Shown: positions 6,656 through 14,422 of the stretch, one piece after another
Position numbering within the stretch: the first letter of the stretch is position 1
Layout of the letters: each line of letters begins with the position of its first letter
Source of the DNA: Patescibacteria group bacterium
Lineage (GTDB): Bacteria > Patescibacteriota > Patescibacteriia > JAACEG01 > JAGUWE01
Length of the DNA: 26,583 bases
Assembly: GCA_020062525.1 (NCBI GenBank)
Contig: JAGUWE010000121.1
Coordinates: forward strand, 1 to 26,583
Direction: 5' to 3'
Translations under genes and position numbers: made by a program
The notes under the pieces: generated by a model
Told to the model about the DNA's origin: nothing
The model's database searches: none
The model's input: only the letters and a program-made list of their open reading frames with translations

Positions 6656-7273
6656 ATGGATCAACCAACTCAATTATCAAAAAATAATCAATCAGATCAA
6701 AAAAAAGAAACCAAAGAAGAAAAGAAAGAAGAAACAAAAACTGAAGCCACAACTGAGGAATTAACAAAAGTCAAGCAAGAACTTGAACTTTGGCAAAAAA
6801 AAGCCGAGGACTATCTTAATGGCTGGAAAAGAGCTAAAGCCGATTATATCAATTTTAAAAAAAATAGTGAAAAAGAAAAAGAAGAATTGATGAAATTTGC
6901 TAATGCTGCTTTGATAATTCAATTACTCCCCGTTGTTAATAATTTTAAGAGGGCCTTTGAGCAGCGGCCAAAAATTCAAGATGAAAAAATAGAAAATTAT
7001 TTCAAAGGTTTTGAACATATTTATAGGGAGTTTTCCGAATTTCTTAAAAGATTAGGCGTTGAAGAAATAAAAACAGTGGGCGAAAAATTTAATCCCCAGT
7101 TTCATGAAGCAGTTTCGAGTGAGACAACTAAAACTCAACCTGAAGAAATCAATCAAGTAGAAAAAGAAGCCAAAGAACAAATAATCGTTAAAGAAGTCAG
7201 CGCTGGTTATATGATATATGGGAAAGTGATAATGCCGGCGAAGGTGGTGATTAAATTAAAAATTAATAATTAA
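6656..7273 (+). CDS. grpE: Nucleotide exchange factor GrpE
   Basis: A 205-residue co-chaperone that releases ADP from DnaK. The N-terminal 45 residues are Lys/Glu/Gln-rich and disordered. A long coiled-coil dimerisation helix follows (about 40-80, with WKRAKADYINFKK), then LLPVVNNFKRAFE. The C-terminal beta domain holds GVEEIKTVGEKFNPQFHEAV and ends EVSAGYMIYGKVIMPAKVVI, the family signature. ATG 6656 lies 4 bases after the hrcA stop, indicating tight coupling. An alternative TTG at 6641, inside the end of hrcA, is less likely. It is followed 13 bases later by dnaK. Confidence 0.95.
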   Translation: MDQPTQLSKNNQSDQKKETKEEKKEETKTEATTEELTKVKQELELWQKKAEDYLNGWKRAKADYINFKKNSEKEKEELMKFANAALIIQLLPVVNNFKRAFEQRPKIQDEKIENYFKGFEHIYREFSEFLKRLGVEEIKTVGEKFNPQFHEAVSSETTKTQPEEINQVEKEAKEQIIVKEVSAGYMIYGKVIMPAKVVIKLKINN

Positions 7274-7286
7274 GATAAAAAATTTT

Positions 7287-9188
7287 ATGGGTAAAATTTT
7301 AGGTATTGATTTGGGTACAACCAATAGTGCGATGGCGATTGTTGAAGGAGGAGAACCAAAGGTTTTAGAAAATAAAGAAGGAGCGCGAACCACGCCTTCT
7401 GTTGTAGCTATTTCTAAGACCGACGAAAGATTAATTGGTCAAATTGCCAAAAGACAAGCGGTGACCAATCCGGACAATACTATTTTTTCTATTAAACGTT
7501 TAATCGGACGACGTTTTGAAGATAAAGAAGTTCAACGGGACATCAAACTTCTGTCTTATAAAATTGTTAGAGCTGGTGAAGGTGTTAAGGTTGTTATGGC
7601 TGGTAAAGAATATTCACCGCAAGAAATTTCAGCTATGATTTTACAAAAATTAAAGACCGATGCCGAGGATCGTTTAGGTGAAAAAATTGAAGAGGCGGTC
7701 ATAACAGTGCCAGCTTACTTTAATGATTCACAGCGCCAAGCCACCAAAGACGCTGGAGAAATTGCTGGTTTTAAAGTGAGACGAATTATTAATGAGCCAA
7801 CGGCAGCGGCTTTGGCCTATGGCTTTGAAAAGAAGAAGGGTCAACAAACTGCGGTCTATGATTTGGGCGGCGGCACTTTTGATGTTTCAATTTTGGATAT
7901 TGGTGATGATACAGTGGAAGTTAAATCAACTAACGGCGATACTCATTTAGGTGGAGATGATTTTGATCAAATCATTATCAATTGGATAATTTCCGAATTT
8001 AAGCGCGATCAAGGCATTGATTTATCGCGCGATAAATTAGCACTGCAACGGCTTAAAGAAGCGGCTGAAAAAGCTAAAATTGAGCTTTCCACAGTGACTG
8101 AAACCGAAATTAACCAGCCCTTTATTACTACTGATGCTGCGGGGCCAAAACATTTAGTAATGAAATTTACTCGAGCTAAAATGGAAGAGTTGGTCGGCGA
8201 TTTGGTTGAAAAAACACTTGAACCCTGCCGTCAGGCTCTTAAAGATGCTGGATTTACCACTTCGGACATTGAAGAAGTAGTGATGGTGGGTGGTATGACC
8301 AGAATGCCTTTGGTACTGCGGACAGTGGAAAAATTTTTTGGCAAAAAGCCAAACATTTCAGTCAATCCGGATGAAGTGGTGGCAGTTGGCGCGGCCATTC
8401 AAGGTGGAATTTTGCGTGGTGAAGTTAGAGATGTTTTATTGCTTGACGTTACTCCCTTAACCTTGGGCATTGAAACCTTAGGCGGCGTAGCCACCCCACT
8501 TATTATAAAAAATACAACCATCCCGACTTCAAAGTCGCAGATTTTTTCTACCGCGGCTGATACTCAGACCTCGGTTGAAATTCATGTTTTGCAAGGTGAA
8601 CGACCAATGGCCGAGGATAATAAAACTTTAGGGCGATTCATTCTTTCTGGCATTCCGCCAGCACCCCGTGGCATTCCCCAGATTGAAGTTACTTTTGATA
8701 TTGATGCCAATGGTATTTTAAATGTCAAAGCCCGTGACAAAGCGACTGACAAAGAACAATCAATTACTATTACTGCCTCTTCTGGTCTTTCTAAAGAAGA
8801 GATTGAAAAAATGAAAAGAGAAGCCGATGTTCACGCCGAAGAGGATAGAAAGAAAAAAGAAAAAGCTGATCTTAAAAATGAAGCTGACACTTTAATTTTT
8901 CAAACAGAAAAGGTCTTGCGCGAGGCCGGTGACAAAGTTTCGGAGACAGTTAGAAAAGAAGTTCAAGAAAAAGTTGAGGCCTTGAAAAAAGTTAAAGATG
9001 GTGATGACATTGAGGCAATTAAGAAAGCAGTAGCCGATTTAAATCAAACAATTCAAAAAGTCGGCGCGGAAATGTACAAAGCGGCCCAAGAGAAAAGCGC
9101 TTCAGAGCAACCCTCGGGTCAAACTTCTGCAGAAGACAAAAAAGAAGAGCCCAAAGAAGGGGAGTTTGAAGAAGGGGAGAAAAAATAA
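7287..9188 (+). CDS. dnaK: Chaperone protein DnaK (Hsp70)
   Basis: A 633-residue, full-length Hsp70. The ATPase domain has the phosphate-1 loop GIDLGTTNSAMAI near residues 6-18, AVITVPAYFNDSQRQATKDAG, NEPTAAALAYG, and VYDLGGGTFDVSILDI (phosphate-2). Then come VVMVGGMTRMP and the interdomain linker DVLLLDVTPLTLGIETLGG. The substrate-binding domain and the helical lid follow, ending in an acidic tail EEGEFEEGEKK-like segment as in other bacterial DnaKs. It folds and refolds cytoplasmic proteins with DnaJ and GrpE, both encoded beside it. Regulation is by the CIRCE/HrcA site upstream of hrcA. Nothing in it looks broken. Confidence 0.98.
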   Translation: MGKILGIDLGTTNSAMAIVEGGEPKVLENKEGARTTPSVVAISKTDERLIGQIAKRQAVTNPDNTIFSIKRLIGRRFEDKEVQRDIKLLSYKIVRAGEGVKVVMAGKEYSPQEISAMILQKLKTDAEDRLGEKIEEAVITVPAYFNDSQRQATKDAGEIAGFKVRRIINEPTAAALAYGFEKKKGQQTAVYDLGGGTFDVSILDIGDDTVEVKSTNGDTHLGGDDFDQIIINWIISEFKRDQGIDLSRDKLALQRLKEAAEKAKIELSTVTETEINQPFITTDAAGPKHLVMKFTRAKMEELVGDLVEKTLEPCRQALKDAGFTTSDIEEVVMVGGMTRMPLVLRTVEKFFGKKPNISVNPDEVVAVGAAIQGGILRGEVRDVLLLDVTPLTLGIETLGGVATPLIIKNTTIPTSKSQIFSTAADTQTSVEIHVLQGERPMAEDNKTLGRFILSGIPPAPRGIPQIEVTFDIDANGILNVKARDKATDKEQSITITASSGLSKEEIEKMKREADVHAEEDRKKKEKADLKNEADTLIFQTEKVLREAGDKVSETVRKEVQEKVEALKKVKDGDDIEAIKKAVADLNQTIQKVGAEMYKAAQEKSASEQPSGQTSAEDKKEEPKEGEFEEGEKK

Positions 9189-9200
9189 ATAAGAAAAAAC

Positions 9201-10313
9201 ATGGCTAAAGATTATTATAAAATTTTAGGAGTTGGGCGAAATGCCAGTCAAGAAGAAATTAAAAAAGCTTTTCGCCGTTTAGCTCACCAACATCACCCCG
9301 ACAAAACCGGCGGTGATGAAAAAAAATTCAAAGAAATCAACGAGGCCTATCAGGTTCTTTCCGATTCGCAAAAAAGGTCTCAATATGACCAATTCGGGCA
9401 AACTTTTGAACAAGCTCAAGCCGGAGGCGGTTTTTCTGGTTTTGAAGGTTTTCGCGATTTTTCGGATTTTACCGACGCCTTTCGCCAAGGCGGCCGCGGT
9501 GGCGTTGAATTTGATTTTTCAAATTTTGGTGATTTTTCTGATGTTTTTTCAGATTTTTTTGGTATGGGCCGAACCAGAAAAAAACCACGAGTTAGCCGAA
9601 ACATTGAAGTAGACCTGACTCTAAATTTAAAAGAGGTTGCCCAGGGAGCGGAAAGAGTTATCGAACTTTATAAAAATGTGAATTGCTCGCGTTGTGGTGG
9701 TAGTGGGGCTGAACCAGGTAGTTTGGTGAAAACTTGTCCGACTTGTAAGGGTCAAGGACAAATTTATCAAGTTCGTTCTACCATTTTAGGTCAAATTAGA
9801 ACAACTTCTACCTGCCCTGAATGTTTAGGAAGTGGTAAATTGGCAGAAAAAAAATGTTCAATATGTCGGGGTGAAGGAGCGGTTAAAGAAATTAAAAAAG
9901 TAAAAATCAACATACCCGGCGGCGTTGATGAAGGACAGGTAATTCGCCTGACAGGTGAAGGTGAAGCCGGTCCTAAAGGTTCGCCAGCCGGTGATTTATA
10001 TGTTAATGTTCATCTTGAGCCCCATCCTTTGTTTTCTCGCCGCGGAGCTGATATTTATACCAAGAAAGTTATTAACATTATTCAAGCCGCCTTAGGTGAT
10101 AAAATTGAAGTAGAAACTCTTTATGGATCTGTAAAATTAGCCATTCCCGAAGGCACCCAAAGCGGCGAAAAGTTTCGCCTGCGCAGTAAGGGCTTGCCAA
10201 AATTGCGCGGCTTTGGCCGGGGCGATGAAATTGTAGAAATTATTGTCAAAACGCCGAAGAATTTAACAAAAAAACAGAAAGAACTATTACGGGAATTAGA
10301 GGAGAGTTTGTAG
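9201..10313 (+). CDS. dnaJ: Chaperone protein DnaJ (type I Hsp40)
   Basis: A 370-residue, complete type I J-protein. The J domain carries HPD at 32-34 (in HQHHPDKTGGDE). A Gly/Phe-rich, notably Phe/Asp-rich segment follows (about 73-125). Then comes the cysteine-rich zinc domain with four repeats: CSRCGGSG, CPTCKGQG, CPECLGSG and CSICRGEG. Two C-terminal substrate-binding beta domains follow. It delivers clients to DnaK and stimulates its ATPase. It starts 12 bases after dnaK and closes the heat-shock operon. No terminator hairpin is visible after it, only an AT-rich repeat region before the next gene. Confidence 0.97.
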   Translation: MAKDYYKILGVGRNASQEEIKKAFRRLAHQHHPDKTGGDEKKFKEINEAYQVLSDSQKRSQYDQFGQTFEQAQAGGGFSGFEGFRDFSDFTDAFRQGGRGGVEFDFSNFGDFSDVFSDFFGMGRTRKKPRVSRNIEVDLTLNLKEVAQGAERVIELYKNVNCSRCGGSGAEPGSLVKTCPTCKGQGQIYQVRSTILGQIRTTSTCPECLGSGKLAEKKCSICRGEGAVKEIKKVKINIPGGVDEGQVIRLTGEGEAGPKGSPAGDLYVNVHLEPHPLFSRRGADIYTKKVINIIQAALGDKIEVETLYGSVKLAIPEGTQSGEKFRLRSKGLPKLRGFGRGDEIVEIIVKTPKNLTKKQKELLRELEESL

Positions 10314-10321
10314 AATTTCTA

Positions 10322-10370
10322 ATTTTCAATTTCCAATTTTCAATGAATTTTCAATAATTTAATTTTCAAT
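10322..10370 (+). repeat. Four direct copies of ATTTTCAAT
   Basis: Exact ATTTTCAAT occurs at 10322-10330, 10336-10344, 10347-10355 and 10362-10370, separated by 2 to 6 bases. It fills the gap between dnaJ and the frameshifted acyltransferase. Similar AT-rich simple-pattern stretches flank other genes here (3572-3798, 13667-13702, 19605-19738). No promoter is clear. Confidence 0.6.
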
Positions 10371-10376
10371 ATATTT

Positions 10377-11212
10377 ATGTCATTTGAGTTACCTAATAAT
10401 TATCAGGAAAATAGAGATAATCAAACCCCCGAATCTTTAAGAAAGGGGGCGGAGAAAATTATTAATATATTTTGCAGTAAATTTGAAGTGGTTGGCAAAA
10501 ATAATATTGAAAAAATAAAAAAGGAAAACCCAGATGATAAATTCATAGTTACTTCTTCACATTTTTCAAACTTAGATGGCCAGCCGCAATTAAGGTCTTA
10601 GGTGAAGATTTTAATCTTCAAATAGCAGTTGGATCACTTCATTTTGGCTGGACACCCCAAGAAGTAATGTACAGAATGGGTGGCAAAGAAAATTTTTCTC
10701 CCCTTGAATATCGAAAAAGTAAAGGGGATAAATTCGGTGTATTTAATCCGGATGATTTTGAAAATTTATCAGAAAAAATGAATCAAGGCAAAACACCTTG
10801 GATAGGCATACATCCTTTCACTACTAAAAAGGAAATGCAAAGGGCTCGAGTTGGGCCTGTTTATCTTGCTCAACTGACCGGTGCAAAAATAATTCCAACT
10901 GCTTTAGAAGTTAAAGGTGGAAGCGTTAGTCTTGAAGGACTGCAAGAGTTAGCAAAAGGATTTGTAAAGAAAGTTGAAGCCAGGTATCATATTGGCAAAC
11001 CCGTAGAATTACCAACAATTGACGTCAGCATTATTAGAACAGTTTTAGAAAAAAGAAAAAATAACGAAAAAGTAACTTCTGACGAATTTAAAAAATTTCA
11101 ACAGGTTCACCAACAATTAAAAATTCAAGCCGATGAAGTTGCTCAAATTATTAGCGAAATGCTCCCCGAGAATTATCGAGGAATTTATCAAAGAAACAAT
11201 AATAATTTATGA
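10377..11212 (+). pseudogene. PlsC-like acyltransferase interrupted by a one-base frameshift
   Basis: Two frames together encode one protein of about 277 residues. The first (10377-10601) ends just after SSHFSNLDG, which contains the HX4D catalytic motif of glycerolipid acyltransferases (HFSNLD). The rest continues in another frame from about 10580 (PAAIKVLGEDF...) to 11212, including WIGIHPF and a region resembling the PEG/FPEGT-type substrate motif zone. Restoring one base at 10579-10581 (for example GGCCCAG for GGCCAG) joins DG to PAAIKVL perfectly. The shift is therefore a single-base deletion, real or an assembly error. The product would acylate lysophospholipid or a similar acceptor. 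Its stop overlaps the cysS start by four bases (ATGA), so it sits in the cysS transcript. Confidence 0.7.
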
Positions 11213-12600
11213 TTAAACTTTATAACACTCTTTCGCGCAAAAAGGAAGAATTTAAGCCGATAAAGAAGGGGAGTGCTGGCATTTACTCCTGCGGGCCCAC
11301 GGTTTATAATTTTGCCCATATTGGCAATCTGCGGTCTTTTATTTTTGCCGATATTTTACAGCGGGTTTTAAGATTTAATGGCCTAAAAGTTAACTGGGTG
11401 ATGAACATAACTGATGTTGATGATAAAACCATCCGCGATTCGCAAAAAGAATATCCTGACTTAGAATCAAAAGAAGCTCTAAAACAATTAACTACTAAAT
11501 ACGAAAAAGCTTTTTGGCAAGATTTAGCCGAGTTAAATATTGAGCGGCCGGATAAAATTCCTCATGCTACAGAATTTATTTCGCAAATGCAAGATTTAAT
11601 TAGGAGAATCATTAAGTCCGGCTATGCTTATGAGTGCGACGGCTCTTTTTATTTTGATGTTGCTAAATATGCCAAAAATTTTAAATACGGGCAATTAGTT
11701 GATTTGGATTTATCGCAACTTAAAACCACCGAAAGAATCATGGCTGATGAATACGAAAAGGCCCAAATCCAGGATTTTGCTCTTTGGAAAGCAACTAAAT
11801 CCAATGAACCTAGCTGGGATTTTAAGTTTTTGGGTAAAAACTATCCCGGCCGGCCGGGCTGGCATATTGAATGCAGCGTGATGAGCCAAGAGTATTTAGG
11901 CATTCCTTTTGATATCCACACCGGCGGAGTTGATTTGCGCTTTCCGCACCATGAAAATGAAATTGCCCAAAACACTACTGGTTACGGCACAAAAAAATTA
12001 GCTAACTTTTTTATTCACAATGAACATGTTTTAGTTGATAATCAAAAAATGGCTAAAAGGTTTAAGAATTTTTATACTTTAAAAAATTTAGAAGAAAAAG
12101 GTTTTGAGTCACTGGCGTTTCGTTATCTATGTCTTTTAACCCATTACCAAAAGAAACTGAATTTTTCTTGGGAGGCGCTTAAAGGTGCCCAGCAAGGATT
12201 GAATCACCTTTGGTTTAATATTAGTAAACTTAAAATCGGTCACGGCAAGGTTATTAAAAAATATTTAGAAAAGTTTAATCAAACTCTTAATGACAATTTG
12301 GATTTGCCCAAAACCCTCGGTCTCATCCATAAAGTAATCAAATCGCAGGCAAAAGAGGCTGACAAGCGTGCTACTTTGCTTAAATTTGATGAGGTTTTGG
12401 GACTTAATCTTAACGTTAAAAACATTGATCAAATAATTGGGAAAGAGATAAAAACAAAAATTAAAAAATATGAATTAGCGCGAAAAAAGAAAGATTATCA
12501 GCTTTCAGATAAACTGCGCCAAGAAATAAACAAAGAATTAGTCAAATTTAATTTACAAATTTCAGATACTAAAGAAGGAGCGGAAATAGTCAAGAAATAA
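11209..12600 (+). CDS. cysS: Cysteinyl-tRNA synthetase
   Basis: A 463-residue class I synthetase, normal length, charging tRNA-Cys with cysteine using ATP. The zinc-binding CGPTVYNFAHIGN holds Cys28 and the HIGH-type HIGN at 37-40. GWHIECS (Cys222) and PHHENE (His247-His248-Glu249) supply the other zinc ligands. The KMSKS-type loop reads KMAKR at 280-284, followed by FKNFYTLKNL. The C-terminal helical anticodon-binding region is present, with EEALxARxxKDYxxxDxIR-like residues near 415-435. It starts with ATGA overlapping the preceding acyltransferase stop. A terminator hairpin follows the stop codon. Confidence 0.96.
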   Translation: MIKLYNTLSRKKEEFKPIKKGSAGIYSCGPTVYNFAHIGNLRSFIFADILQRVLRFNGLKVNWVMNITDVDDKTIRDSQKEYPDLESKEALKQLTTKYEKAFWQDLAELNIERPDKIPHATEFISQMQDLIRRIIKSGYAYECDGSFYFDVAKYAKNFKYGQLVDLDLSQLKTTERIMADEYEKAQIQDFALWKATKSNEPSWDFKFLGKNYPGRPGWHIECSVMSQEYLGIPFDIHTGGVDLRFPHHENEIAQNTTGYGTKKLANFFIHNEHVLVDNQKMAKRFKNFYTLKNLEEKGFESLAFRYLCLLTHYQKKLNFSWEALKGAQQGLNHLWFNISKLKIGHGKVIKKYLEKFNQTLNDNLDLPKTLGLIHKVIKSQAKEADKRATLLKFDEVLGLNLNVKNIDQIIGKEIKTKIKKYELARKKKDYQLSDKLRQEINKELVKFNLQISDTKEGAEIVKK

Positions 12601-12608
12601 AAACAACA

Positions 12609-12640
12609 AGGGCAGGGAATAACCCTGCTCTTTGACTTTT
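12609..12640 (+). terminator. Intrinsic terminator after cysS
   Basis: Arms AGGGCAGGG (12609-12617) and CCCTGCTCT (12623-12631), with one G-T pair, enclose an AATAA loop. TTGACTTTTT follows. It begins 8 bases after the cysS stop codon. Confidence 0.75.
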
Positions 12641-12643
12641 TAA

Positions 12644-12722
12644 TTCCCTCCTTTTAAAAAGGAGGGCTAGGGTGGATTTTAAAAATCTCCCTTATTCCCT
12701 CTTTAATAAAGAGGGGGATTCA
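12644..12722. repeat. Palindromic repeat element with two GGGAGG-type hairpins
   Basis: Two perfect hairpins lie in tandem: CCCTCCTTTT/AAAAGGAGGG (12646-12666) and CCCTCTTT/AAAGAGGG (12697-12715). A GGATTTTAAAAATCT palindrome sits between them. The outer ends AATTCCCTC and GAGGGGGATT are roughly inverted. The whole looks like a dispersed MITE-like repeat and may also end the convergent CorA transcript. It is non-coding. Confidence 0.6.
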
Positions 12723-12728
12723 TTATTT

Positions 12729-13661
12729 TCACTTAAGCCATTGTTTTTTTCTAAACCAGAGAAGCATTCCTGAAATTATTGTCAACATTAAACCAATAAT
12801 AATCCAGAAGTTGTAAGGATTGTTTAAAAAAGGCATACCGCCATTGGCCCGCATTGAAAAAATAGTGGCCAACAGCGTCATTTGAAAAATGGTGACCGAA
12901 AACATAGTTAAGGTCTTAATAATTTCATTGGTTCTATAAGACATTATTGAGTCATTGGTATGTTTTAAGGCCTCAATCATTTCTTTGTGATTTTCCAAAA
13001 TTTCCCAAATGTCTTTGGTTCTTTGGACAAGTGAATTAAATTTAGGGCGAAGTTCATTGCCAATAAAATAACTTCCTTCTTCTTGGGCCAAGCGGCGAAT
13101 GATATTTTTATGCGCTTGCATTACTCGACGGAAAGTAATAATGTTTCGCTTGATGCGCAAAATGTCCTGGATGCTTTCTTGCTGTTTACCTTGATAAATA
13201 ATTTCTTCTAAATTGTTAATATCCCAACTAATTTTATCCAGAATTGGAAAACAAGATTTTAAAAGTTGTTCTAAAATTTCAAAAAGTATGCTCCCGGGCT
13301 CTTTGTTTAAATATTGTTTTAAGGTGGCGGTGTCTTTTTTACAGACGCTAATAATATTATTAAGTTTTGGCAGCAGGCCGTTATGAACTGAGACCAAATA
13401 TTTTTTACCTAAGAAGAAATCAATTTCTTCAACGAAAACGGCGCCGTTTTTTTCATTATAGGCAGGAAAACGAAAAATGCTAAAACAGTAGTCGCCATAG
13501 CGTTTGATTTTCAGCCGTTGGGCAAAAACAGTAGCTAAGGTTGCCCGCAAGTCCTTTAATTGGAAATCAAAGGTCTTTTTCAAAAACTCTAAGTCCGTTT
13601 TTTTTGCCTGCTTAACATCAATCCATTGAAGGCCATTGTTTTTAAAAATGTGATAAGACAT
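12729..13661 (-). CDS. CorA-family divalent cation transporter-like protein with altered GMN motif
   Basis: A 310-residue CorA-superfamily protein. A long cytoplasmic N-terminal domain (residues 1-250) ends in extended charged helices. Two C-terminal membrane segments follow at about 254-276 and 286-304, with the family's ending of FRKKxWL type. The canonical Mg2+-selective loop YGMNxxxMPxL is recognisable but reads FSMRANGGMPFLNNPYNF. GMN is thus replaced by SMR, with a positive charge where the conserved Asn should line the pore mouth. It may transport another ion, act as an efflux type, or be regulatory. ATG 13661 is preferred because upstream codons are in an AT-rich repeat; a longer frame would start at 13688. 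Confidence 0.8.
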   Translation of the reverse strand: MSYHIFKNNGLQWIDVKQAKKTDLEFLKKTFDFQLKDLRATLATVFAQRLKIKRYGDYCFSIFRFPAYNEKNGAVFVEEIDFFLGKKYLVSVHNGLLPKLNNIISVCKKDTATLKQYLNKEPGSILFEILEQLLKSCFPILDKISWDINNLEEIIYQGKQQESIQDILRIKRNIITFRRVMQAHKNIIRRLAQEEGSYFIGNELRPKFNSLVQRTKDIWEILENHKEMIEALKHTNDSIMSYRTNEIIKTLTMFSVTIFQMTLLATIFSMRANGGMPFLNNPYNFWIIIGLMLTIISGMLLWFRKKQWLK

Positions 13662-13799
13662 ATTACAAAACAAAAAATCAAATATCAAAAATCAAAAAGA
13701 CGAACATATTAGTTGTTGATAACTATTATTTTAAGGATAAAGAAATTGGTTCGTTCGGTCAAAAAAGAAAATAAATTTTCTTTTTCTCCCTCTCTGCCA

Positions 13800-13839
13800 A
13801 TTATAGCATATTTCAAATTTATTCGCTATATGCTATAAT
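13800..13839. promoter_or_regulatory. Divergent extended -10 promoters in a perfect 12-bp inverted repeat
   Basis: ATTATAGCATAT (13800-13811) and ATATGCTATAAT (13828-13839) are exact inverse complements, 16 bases apart. Each arm read outwards is TATGCTATAAT, an extended -10 (TGn-TATAAT). The left arm points to the CorA-like gene and the right arm to the gene at 13868. A shared regulator could also bind the palindrome. The stretch 13662-13867 holds no gene. It also contains an A/T hairpin near 13766-13785 (AGAAAAT/ATTTTCT) in the CorA leader. Confidence 0.6.
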
Positions 13840-13867
13840 TTATAATGTTAAAGTCAGAAAGAAAGAT

Positions 13868-14413
13868 ATGGCTAATTTACCAGGCCAAAATTTAACCAAC
13901 CAGAAACCAGAAAAGGAGTTTCCCAAAGAGCCAGCAGAAACCCCCCAATTTGAAATTGAAAAAAAACTACCCGAACAAATTCCTGAAAAAATAAAAGAAG
14001 CAATTGGGGAAGCCAAAATTGAAATTAAAAAAGAAGAGCCAAAACCAGAAATCCTCAAGCCGAGCACCCAAATCAGCACCAAAATCATTAAAAGCCAAAC
14101 TCTTAAAGAAATCGAAAATATTTTAGAAGAGGACTTAGAAGAAATTTATTTTGGTCTTCCCCAAAACAAAAAAGTTGAATTTAAACAAAAAGGCGAGGAA
14201 ACTGCTTCCAAAATTGAAGTAATTCTTTTTCAGGTTAAAATTAGGGTCTCGCAAATCTTAAATTTAATCAAAGAATGGTTAAAATTGATTCCCGGGGTCA
14301 ATAAATTTTTCTTAGAACAAGAGGCCAAAATTAAAACCGATAAAATTTTGCAATTATCCAAAAAAGATGAAAAAGAAAAAACAAAAGAGTTAGATATTGA
14401 TGGTTTAATCTAA
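13868..14413 (+). CDS. Low-complexity Pro/Glu/Lys-rich hypothetical protein
   Basis: A 181-residue soluble protein that I do not recognise. Residues 1-75 are disordered and rich in Pro, Glu, Lys and Gln. The middle (about 78-110, LKEIENILEEDLEEIYFGL) is acidic and helical. Residues 120-150 (SQILNLIKEWLKLIPGVNKF) may form an amphipathic or weakly membrane-associated helix. The tail is Lys/Glu-rich. It starts 29 bases after a strong -10 element and ends 9 bases before the TraG-like ATPase gene, so the two form an operon. It may be a partner or adaptor of that ATPase. This is inference from position only. Confidence 0.65.
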   Translation: MANLPGQNLTNQKPEKEFPKEPAETPQFEIEKKLPEQIPEKIKEAIGEAKIEIKKEEPKPEILKPSTQISTKIIKSQTLKEIENILEEDLEEIYFGLPQNKKVEFKQKGEETASKIEVILFQVKIRVSQILNLIKEWLKLIPGVNKFFLEQEAKIKTDKILQLSKKDEKEKTKELDIDGLI

Positions 14414-14422
14414 AAAACAAAA

